Below, piece by piece: positions 15,546-21,091 of a DNA stretch of 22,061 bases. The stretch comes from an archaeon (lineage in GTDB: Archaea; Halobacteriota; Syntropharchaeia; Alkanophagales; Methanospirareceae). How positions within the stretch are numbered: the stretch's first letter is position 1; every line of letters begins with the position of its first letter. The stretch spans positions 1-22,061 of the forward strand of contig JASEFB010000021.1 in the NCBI GenBank assembly GCA_030019325.1, given 5' to 3'. The notes beneath the pieces were generated by a model that had not been told where the DNA came from, did no database searches, and saw only the letters and a list, made by a program, of their open reading frames with translations. The position numbers and the translations under genes are program-made.

Positions 15546-15649
15546 CAGCTGAATGTTAGTTTCACGATGAATATGGAAAATAATAAATAGGAACAAAGCC
15601 AAATTGTTAGTAAGGGTGCTTGTGAGGTAACTGGGGGGATGAGATTAAA

Positions 15650-15901
15650 GTGAACAGCGATGTTTTTGAAGGAAGAATGGAGGAAGTAGAGGGGGTAGAA
15701 GAGGAAGAGGACGAGGTAAAGGAAGAAGAGATAGAATACGGCGGTGAAGAGAAGGCTAAAGAGATGTCAGGCATAATGGAGCGATTGAAGAAGAGGGAGA
15801 AGAAGGAGAAAGCCGCCGATCTGGTAAGTAAATTGAAAGGGAAGAAGAAGTTGAATAAGAAGATCATGCCCTATGAGATCTATGCAACTTCGGGGGAGTG
15901 A
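15650..15901 (+). CDS. Candidate Pup-like modifier protein ending in Ser-Gly-Glu
   Basis: An 83-residue protein from GTG, with GGGGGG (15633-15638) upstream; an ATG at 15639 leads straight to a stop, so GTG is the likely start. The first 35 residues are acidic (MEEVEGVEEEEDEVKEEEIE), the middle is Lys/Glu helical or coiled-coil-like (ERLKKREKKEKAADLVSKL), and the end is PYEIYATSGE. Pup (about 64 residues, disordered, coiled-coil-forming) ends Ala-Tyr-Val-Gln-Lys-Gly-Gly-Gln/Glu. A Tyr near the end and a terminal Gly-Glu agree; the penultimate Gly is Ser here and the Tyr-to-end distance is one shorter. Because it ends in Glu it would not need deamidation. It follows the Dop-like gene by 104 bp on the same strand. 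The identification rests mainly on neighbourhood and C-terminus. Confidence 0.6.
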   Translation: MNSDVFEGRMEEVEGVEEEEDEVKEEEIEYGGEEKAKEMSGIMERLKKREKKEKAADLVSKLKGKKKLNKKIMPYEIYATSGE

Positions 15902-15938
15902 ATTAAGGGGTGATTGAGAAGTTCGACCAGAGGGATAT

Positions 15939-16001
15939 ATATGCGAACCATGTTCGGATATATCGCCAAATTGGAAGGATATACGAACCAAGTTCGGATA
16001 T
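15939..16001. promoter_or_regulatory. Two tandem palindromic operator-like sites
   Basis: Each site is a 23-bp imperfect palindrome with the core CGAAC-n3-GTTCG: ATATGCGAAC/GTTCGGATAT (15939-15961, centre CAT) and ATATACGAAC/GTTCGGATAT (15979-16001, centre CAA). The centres are 40 bp apart, about four helical turns, so two dimers would bind one face. They lie about 50 bp ahead of the TATA box of the membrane gene at 16078. Confidence 0.55.
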
Positions 16002-16048
16002 ACGACGTTATACGCAATCGGCTTAGTTGGTCTTTGAGAATCTATCGA

Positions 16049-16057
16049 AATATAAAA
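16049..16057 (+). promoter_or_regulatory. TATA box for the small membrane gene
   Basis: AATATAAAA lies about 27 nt ahead of the ATG at 16078, so the transcript would be nearly leaderless, although GGAGAG (16063-16068) also offers a ribosome site if the start is further upstream. Confidence 0.45.
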
Positions 16058-16077
16058 GGAAAGGAGAGTTAGCGAAT

Positions 16078-16337
16078 ATGGATATCATGACAATATTAAT
16101 GTACTCTCAATATTTTTGGTTGGGATTTTTTTAGCCTTAGTAGTGCTAAGAAAAAGAAGAAATATATTTCTTATAGCAGGGACAGTGTTAGCAGCAATCA
16201 GCTTTGCAATGTTCATCCTATATTTTATATACGCAGGTCCCGAAACTTTTGGAATGTTATGGATTTTATTTGCTTCGCCGATAATTTTCATAATCTCTCT
16301 TATTTTGCTTATCATTGGTATGATAAAAGAGCGATAA
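16078..16337 (+). CDS. Small membrane protein, apparently frameshifted in a T7 run
   Basis: ATG 16078, with GGAGAG upstream, opens MDIMTILMYSQYFWLGFF and stops at 16132-16134. The -1 frame carries on without a proper start as FLALVVLRKRRNIFLIAGTV to the TAA at 16335. The two frames meet in seven T (16126-16132); slipping back one base joins them into an 85-residue protein with three TM segments (about 5-24, 29-50, 57-82) and a Lys-Arg-Arg loop. This is a homopolymer frameshift: mutation, sequencing error, or real -1 slippage. The protein family is not recognised. Confidence 0.5.
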
Positions 16338-16343
16338 ATAGGC

Positions 16344-17213
16344 TTAAACCCCAGTCGGTTCTTTCATGCTGAGATACAATCTGCTCCACCATATAACGCT
16401 TAAAGGTTGGATAACAATAACAGATACCAGTAAGTTTACCCAATATCCAATATATGGTATAGTACCCAAGATAATACCAGCAACTACGGCTACCACGATT
16501 AATATAAGCCAGAGCAAAAAGACATCGAGTTTGTGTGCCATGAAAAATTTAAAACCCCGCTTAACACCCTCAACCGCTCCAAGGCCACCTATAACAACCG
16601 CGTACGGTGGAAGAGCGAACATTATGCTTACAATGAGCATATAGAAGAGCATTATCATGAATCCTAAAAAGAGCGGTGCAAATGCTGCCATATTCGTTAC
16701 ATCAGGTGGTGTTTCTGTAATGGCTGGAAGCAGATATACCACGCCGGGGATCAAGAACACAACACCCGCGAAAGCAATTAAACCAACGATAATGGTGGCA
16801 AAGAGCAGACTTATGAATTTTCTTCGTCCGTAATCAGTCATGTCAGAGAGGCTCGTTCTCCCCTTTTCCGTTGCCTCTTTCGCCATGCCAATTGCGCCCG
16901 CGGTGAAAAACGCGTTTATGAGTAGCACTAAAATTATCGTGATGATGACCGCAGCGATGATTATATCTATATGTTGAAGGAATTGCGGCAGAAGTTGTTG
17001 AATAACCTCGGGAGGGATCTCACCAGAATCGGTAAGGTAGGGCACCACGGAGGGCAATAGAGGACCTACCGCCACAATGATGGCACCACCGATGATGATA
17101 ACTGCCACGATAAAGGTTAGTATCAAACTAAACACAAAGGGTAGACAGATAGTCAAATTCTTCTTCCATGTATTAAATCCGTTGCTGAGTAGAGCGCCGA
17201 GTTGTTCTCCCAT
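16344..17213 (-). CDS. Multi-pass membrane protein (DUF4013/DUF7847-like)
   Basis: I choose ATG 17213 (MGEQLGALLSNGFNTWKKN); an upstream TTG at 17234 would add seven residues. About 289 residues with six TM segments: about 22-49, 84-108, 132-163, 181-210, 228-250 and 254-275. The opening amphipathic stretch Ser-Asn-Gly-Phe-x-x-Trp-Lys-Lys-Asn and the repeated Gly-x-x-x-Gly-Phe-Lys-Phe-Phe before the fifth TM are typical of a family of archaeal and bacterial membrane proteins of unknown function that resemble the membrane domain of glycerophosphodiesterase. The stop nearly meets the convergent small membrane gene. A winged-helix gene lies upstream on the same strand. Confidence 0.65.
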   Translation of the reverse strand: MGEQLGALLSNGFNTWKKNLTICLPFVFSLILTFIVAVIIIGGAIIVAVGPLLPSVVPYLTDSGEIPPEVIQQLLPQFLQHIDIIIAAVIITIILVLLINAFFTAGAIGMAKEATEKGRTSLSDMTDYGRRKFISLLFATIIVGLIAFAGVVFLIPGVVYLLPAITETPPDVTNMAAFAPLFLGFMIMLFYMLIVSIMFALPPYAVVIGGLGAVEGVKRGFKFFMAHKLDVFLLWLILIVVAVVAGIILGTIPYIGYWVNLLVSVIVIQPLSVIWWSRLYLSMKEPTGV

Positions 17214-17253
17214 GTTGCCTATCGTTAATATCAAATCTTCGGAGTATAAAAAA

Positions 17254-17523
17254 CTAATCGTTCTGTTCCTTCAGTTCCTTTAACTTATCAATCCCATTTT
17301 GGCTCAAATTGTAAGTCATCCCGCCAGACGTTGGATGCTGAATAATATATCCTTCTTCGACGAGGTTCTTTAACGCGATCTTCCCTAATCCCCTAAGATC
17401 TTTTCTCAAGCCTTTGAGTATTGTCTCTTCTTTTGGATGTGCGTGTTTCGAGAATTTAACTTTAGAGTACAACGACAAAAGAACTGCTATTTCTAACTCC
17501 TCAGTTATTTTCCTTTTTGCCAT
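17254..17523 (-). CDS. Small winged-helix protein
   Basis: An 89-residue soluble protein (MAKRKITEELEIAVLLSLYS...). Residues 8-80 fit a winged helix: helices at 8-22 and 31-40, a recognition-like helix at 45-57 (LGKIALKNLVEEGYI), then the wing IQHPTSGGMTYNLSQNG and a final helix. The Val-Glu-Glu-Gly-Tyr-Ile-x-x-His-x-Thr-Ser-Gly-Gly pattern is usual in archaeal MarR/ArsR-like regulators. It is the first gene of a leftward pair with the multi-pass membrane protein, which it might control. Confidence 0.6.
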   Translation of the reverse strand: MAKRKITEELEIAVLLSLYSKVKFSKHAHPKEETILKGLRKDLRGLGKIALKNLVEEGYIIQHPTSGGMTYNLSQNGIDKLKELKEQND

Positions 17524-17782
17524 TTTATCATTTAGAGGTGGTGTCGTGTCCCTTCGCCTTCGCTATCTTTGCGTGTCTTTTCATGTTTATTACTTCAAAC
17601 TTGTGGCGTTTAAGCACAGGATGATGAAGACGCAAAGTTTATCAAGGGTGAGGTTGAACTTATGTTGGCTGGAGGTGAATTTTAACCAATGATGATACAC
17701 CACCAATAATTTTATATTAAACGCGGCTTTGCAACTTTAATTTGACAAAATAACTACTAAAAACGCAGCAGCAGGTTTATAT

Positions 17783-18175
17783 ATGGGTAAAATAAAAGAG
17801 ATAAACAGGACTATAAACGTAGTTCCTCGTGTGGTGCAACCAAAAATGGGAGCTAAAAACGCAGCATTTCCAACACAAGCTCAAGCACTGAAGAAGAAAG
17901 TAGTACCGGAAGAAAGGGGATACGAGCTGTTGGAATTTTTGGAGGATAATGAAGGGCTGAGTGTTAATCAGATTTCAAAAAAACTTAATTGGGATTCCAA
18001 TTTGGTGAATTATTGCGTGTCGATGTTGGAAAATAAGGGTCTGGTCAGGATAAGAGAGGAAATAGAAAACAACGAGCTACAAGAGAAGATTTACGTAAAC
18101 AAGGAAGTAGGAATCAGAGAAATGCTGAACATGGCTGAGATTGATCCAAGGGTGTTAAAAGATTTTAATGTTTAA
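17783..18175 (+). CDS. Winged-helix protein with a basic N-terminal extension
   Basis: 130 residues. The first 42 are basic and low in predicted structure (MGKIKEINRTINVVPRVVQP...). Residues 43-100 form a winged helix: ERGYELLEFLEDNEGLSVNQ, then ISKKLNWDSNLVNYCVSMLE as the recognition helix, then ENKGLVRIREEI. The tail is helical. This is the MarR/TrmB-type fold common in archaeal regulators. The ATG overlaps GTTTATATATG, so if that is not its TATA, the TATA is TTTATATTA near 17710. No ligand domain is seen; DNA binding is inferred. Confidence 0.6.
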   Translation: MGKIKEINRTINVVPRVVQPKMGAKNAAFPTQAQALKKKVVPEERGYELLEFLEDNEGLSVNQISKKLNWDSNLVNYCVSMLENKGLVRIREEIENNELQEKIYVNKEVGIREMLNMAEIDPRVLKDFNV

Positions 18176-18236
18176 CAGAGAGCAGTAATTGCATACACAA
18201 TAAGGAGAAAGAGACGGTAGTTTCGGTTTATCTTCG

Positions 18237-18929
18237 TCATAAGGAACATAAAAAATCCTTCTTTATCTTATTTGCACAGAGATGCGCAATTCGTATTGGT
18301 TCAGGTAATTTGTGTTTGTGAACGCACTTTTTTATCAGCTTCAATGCGGTTTTCAGCGATATTTTATGCCCTGGTGCTATGATTATCGGTTTACAGCCCT
18401 TTTTACTCTTAAGATAATAGCCAACTTCTTTACCCTGGTAGGTTATTATACGCGCTTCCCCTTCTTCATTTGGCACCTCGCCAGTGCCACACAAGAGATT
18501 CTTTGCCACGCCTATCGTTGCAATGTCTAAGATAACCCCTACATGCGTGGCTAACCCTGCAAACCGTGGATGGTTTATTCCACAGCCATCGATTACTAAA
18601 AGCTCAGGCTTGGTTTTCAGGGCGTGGAAAGCGTTTATTATGGCTGGCGCTTCTCTAAATGAGAGAAGCCCCGGGATATAAGGGAAATCCACGGGCATCA
18701 GCGAGTAAGAATACTCAACAAGCTTCATAGACGGGTATTCGAGGACCACAACCGCTGATATTATTTTCCCCTCTTTAATTCCGTTTTCCGCTTTTGATTT
18801 TGCTTGGTATAAAAAAGCCTGGTCCGCACCTGCGATTAATTTCAGGTCTTCCAGCCTAAGTTTATCTTCTATTACCGCTTGTGATGCGATCTCTTCCTGT
18901 ATGCGATACAGTTCTTCAGTGTTTCTCAT
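18237..18929 (-). CDS. nfi: Endonuclease V (deoxyinosine repair)
   Basis: 230 residues, normal length. It cuts DNA or RNA one base past a deaminated adenine. Motifs: GADQAF with Asp36, PYIPGLLSFREAP (83-95; the wedge loop and the catalytic Glu93), LLVIDGCGINHPRFAGLATH with Asp114 and the His of the metal site, then the C-terminal APGHKISLKTALKLI block. The Asp-Gly-x-Gly-x-x-His-Pro-Arg-x-x-Gly-Leu-Ala-x-His-x-Gly signature is diagnostic. It follows marC on the same strand by 22 nt and probably shares its transcript. Confidence 0.95.
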   Translation of the reverse strand: MRNTEELYRIQEEIASQAVIEDKLRLEDLKLIAGADQAFLYQAKSKAENGIKEGKIISAVVVLEYPSMKLVEYSYSLMPVDFPYIPGLLSFREAPAIINAFHALKTKPELLVIDGCGINHPRFAGLATHVGVILDIATIGVAKNLLCGTGEVPNEEGEARIITYQGKEVGYYLKSKKGCKPIIIAPGHKISLKTALKLIKKCVHKHKLPEPIRIAHLCANKIKKDFLCSL

Positions 18930-18951
18930 TTAGCACAAGAATTTATACGGT

Positions 18952-19566
18952 TCATGGCGCACTGAGCTGATACACCCCTAATATCCCTGTTCCGATGAAT
19001 TGTATTGCAATTGCCGCAACTAATATTCCTACGACACGGCTCAATACTTCTGAACCCACCTTCCCCATTATATCATATACCCGCTCTGATTGCCCTAACA
19101 AGAGCCGTGTTGCGATGATCGCGGTGAAGATAGCAAAAAGGACGATTTCAATCCCGGAAGATTGTATTATCACCATAACTGCTGTTATAGCGCCGGGACC
19201 GGCGAGCAATGGAGTGCCTAACGGAACTGCCCCTACCCCTGCTCCTAGTTCTCCAACCACGCCACATTTATGCTCACCTCTTAAAAGATCGAAGGAAATG
19301 AGCAGAAGGAGGATACCACCTGCGATCATAAAGCTATTGAGACTGATGCCTAACATATCCAAAAGAAGCTTTCCGAGGAGTGCGAAGAGGAGAAGGAGAA
19401 TCGTGGCAACGATGACTGCATGATTGAGTTCCTTTTTCCGCTCCTCTTTCCGCATACCTTTCGTTATCGCTATAAATATCGGAATAGTGCCTGGCGGGTC
19501 CATTACCACAAAAAGGATGATAAACGCCTTTACCATTAACAACCCAAGATTCGGATTAAAATCCAT
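18952..19566 (-). CDS. marC: MarC-family integral membrane protein
   Basis: 204 residues with six TM segments. The MarC/UPF0056 signatures are clear: VVMDPPGTIPIFIAITKGM near the N-terminus and GAVPLGTPLLAGPGAIT in the centre, with the second half repeating the three-TM unit (GQSERVYDIMGKVGSEVLSR). The family was named after multiple antibiotic resistance in E. coli, but that role was later withdrawn; transport of a small solute is presumed. It is transcribed ahead of endonuclease V and diverges from the MetE-like gene with about 60 bp between starts. Confidence 0.92.
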   Translation of the reverse strand: MDFNPNLGLLMVKAFIILFVVMDPPGTIPIFIAITKGMRKEERKKELNHAVIVATILLLLFALLGKLLLDMLGISLNSFMIAGGILLLLISFDLLRGEHKCGVVGELGAGVGAVPLGTPLLAGPGAITAVMVIIQSSGIEIVLFAIFTAIIATRLLLGQSERVYDIMGKVGSEVLSRVVGILVAAIAIQFIGTGILGVYQLSAP

Positions 19567-19627
19567 AATATCTTTAAGATGCTGGGAACTGTAAAAAGGT
19601 ATGTGGACACATCATAGAGTAAGAAGC

Positions 19628-20692
19628 ATGAAGAGAGAGAGATTAATGTTCGACGATATCGGGAGTTATCCATTACCCGAGGGTATAACAAAGGAATGGA
19701 TAAAAGAGGCCTTTACCGCTGTCGAAACTCCATCCTACAAAAGTAAGCTCTACAAAGTAATACAAGATGCAATGTGGCAAAAACTAAACGCCGGCGTTGA
19801 AATTCCCAATTATCCGCAATTTCAGAACATGCTCACCCAGTTCAGCGAACCAATCATGGATGGGAAACGAACGGAAGCTCCGCTGCTTATAAAAGAAGAA
19901 GAGGCGAGGATATCCGAACTGAACGCTTTAGAGGAATTGGCGGAGGAGTATAAGGAACAGAAAGGAGAAAAATTGAAGCTCCGAATATGCGTTACCGGTC
20001 CAATAGAGCTTTATTATAAGCTATTCACGCCACCAGTGTATATTGATGTGTTATCGAACCTTGCGAAATCCATAGGGAGGTTTGTAAAGCATGCGGTAGA
20101 AGAAGCGAGGAATTACGAGGTGGTATGCGCATCAATAGACGAGCCAAGCATGGGATTAGACCCCCGTATCGAAGAGGAGGGCATAATCACTGCACTTGAA
20201 CTCGCCTCCGAATATGCATACCGAAAGGGCATTGATACACAAATACACCTCCATTCTCCTATTTTTTATGAGATTGTGTGCCAGGTTGAAGGGATAAAGG
20301 TGATAGGTGTGGAATCGGCAGCCCATCCTTCACTTTTGACGCTCATCGATAAAACACAACTTGAGGGCTATGATAAATTCCTTCGCATTGGCGTCTCAAG
20401 GACTGATATCCTCAGTATGGCTGCGGAATACGACGAACTACATCATACAAATGCATTTAGGGATAAGGGCGTTCTAGAAACTATAGTTATGGAATATAAC
20501 AGTCCAGATAAAGTAAACAAACGTCTGGAGAAGGCTTATTCCCTTTTCGGAGAAAGGATAAAATATGCAGGACCGGACTGTGGATTAGGTCCTTTTCCCG
20601 ATCAAGAACTGGCATTTATGGTTTTAAAAAATACCTCTGAGGGGATAAAGGCTTTTTATACCGATTTGAAACATAAACATCATTCTGTGTAA
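19628..20692 (+). CDS. MetE-core-like methyltransferase (cobalamin-independent methionine synthase family)
   Basis: I prefer the ATG at 19628 (MKRERLMFDDIGSYPLPEG), the usual opening of archaeal MetE-core proteins; an ATG at 19601 would add nine residues with a poor ribosome site. The 354-residue protein equals the C-terminal half of bacterial MetE. Blocks: TGPIELYYKLF, ASIDEPSMG, IHLHSPIFYEI, IGVESAAHPS and YAGPDCGLGPFPDQELA. In MetE zinc is held by His, Cys, Glu and Cys. Here His209, Glu229 and Cys318 are in place, but the residue matching the first Cys (His-x-Cys) is Pro211. Archaeal members take methyl groups from corrinoids; this one's donor and acceptor are uncertain because of the missing ligand. 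Confidence 0.82.
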   Translation: MKRERLMFDDIGSYPLPEGITKEWIKEAFTAVETPSYKSKLYKVIQDAMWQKLNAGVEIPNYPQFQNMLTQFSEPIMDGKRTEAPLLIKEEEARISELNALEELAEEYKEQKGEKLKLRICVTGPIELYYKLFTPPVYIDVLSNLAKSIGRFVKHAVEEARNYEVVCASIDEPSMGLDPRIEEEGIITALELASEYAYRKGIDTQIHLHSPIFYEIVCQVEGIKVIGVESAAHPSLLTLIDKTQLEGYDKFLRIGVSRTDILSMAAEYDELHHTNAFRDKGVLETIVMEYNSPDKVNKRLEKAYSLFGERIKYAGPDCGLGPFPDQELAFMVLKNTSEGIKAFYTDLKHKHHSV

Positions 20693-20702
20693 TTAAACAT
20701 AT

Positions 20703-20861
20703 TTAACACCGAGCGGGCGGAATTGCGTATAACGTTTCGAGTGTATCTGAAGTTCCGAGCGAAGCGAGGAATTTGGGTGAGGGCGATAACCCGAACCAGA
20801 TATACTCTGTTAGACGATAGTGCGAACGGAGGGGTTCAATTTTTAGTGTCCAACGATTCAT
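20703..20861 (-). pseudogene. 5' remnant of a gene cut by the structured repeat
   Basis: ATG 20861 overlaps the stop of the methyltransferase remnant (ATGA) and has GGAGGAGAAA ahead of it. After about 15 codons (MNRWTLKIEPLRSHYR) the frame runs into the folded repeat at 20726-20816 and ends at 20703. Only the first codons are likely original. No family can be named. Confidence 0.35.
20726..20816. repeat. Folded three-arm palindromic element
   Basis: Outer stem CGTATAAC (20726-20733) with GTTAGACG (20809-20816, one mismatch), then GAGTGTATCTG (20739-20749) with CAGATATACTC (20797-20807, one G-T pair), enclosing two arms: AAGTTCC/GGAATTT (20750-20774) and GGGT/ACCC (20775-20792). It lies just after the MetE-like gene and truncates the gene on the other strand. 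It could be a structured RNA, a small non-autonomous element, or an attC-like recombination site. Confidence 0.5.
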
Positions 20862-21091
20862 TTTCTCCTCCTAATTTTTGGGAAAAACATCCCTACTTTT
20901 TTCTTATACTCTTTGTATTCATTACCAAATTCCTTTTCGAGGTTTCTTTCTTCCCAGAAAGATTCAATTACCAGACCAATAATCAGGATTGGAGCGATTA
21001 AACAAAGACAATAAAGGGCACCCCAGGTCAAAGACCAACCGACGAAGATACTAATAAAGCCAACATTTGCCGGATGCCTTATAACCTGACA
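20858..21091 (-). pseudogene. Isoprenylcysteine/phospholipid methyltransferase-like protein, C-terminal remnant
   Basis: The frame has no start; it opens directly at VIRHPANVGFISIFVGWSLT and continues through a second TM (LYCLCLIAPILIIGLVI), ESFWEERNLEKEFGNEYKEY, and ends KKKVGMFFPKIRRRK. The Arg-His-Pro-x-x-x-Gly motif and the Glu-Glu-x-x-Leu-x-x-x-Phe-Gly-x-x-Tyr-x-x-Tyr block are the methyl-donor site of the ICMT/PEMT family. The N-terminal two or three TM segments are missing; the break lies close to the ends of the damaged IS at about 21100. Confidence 0.7.

Noticed and set aside
15931..16001. Possible CRISPR-like repeat pair
   Set aside because: Only two units, each a palindrome with TATA-like flanks and no uniform spacer; an operator pair or a small repeat explains it better.
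17524..17782. Searched for an RNA gene or riboswitch in the divergent gap
   Set aside because: Only a weak inverted pair (CTTTGCGT/ACGCAAAG with mismatched flanks) and A/T boxes are seen; no tRNA or known RNA fold.
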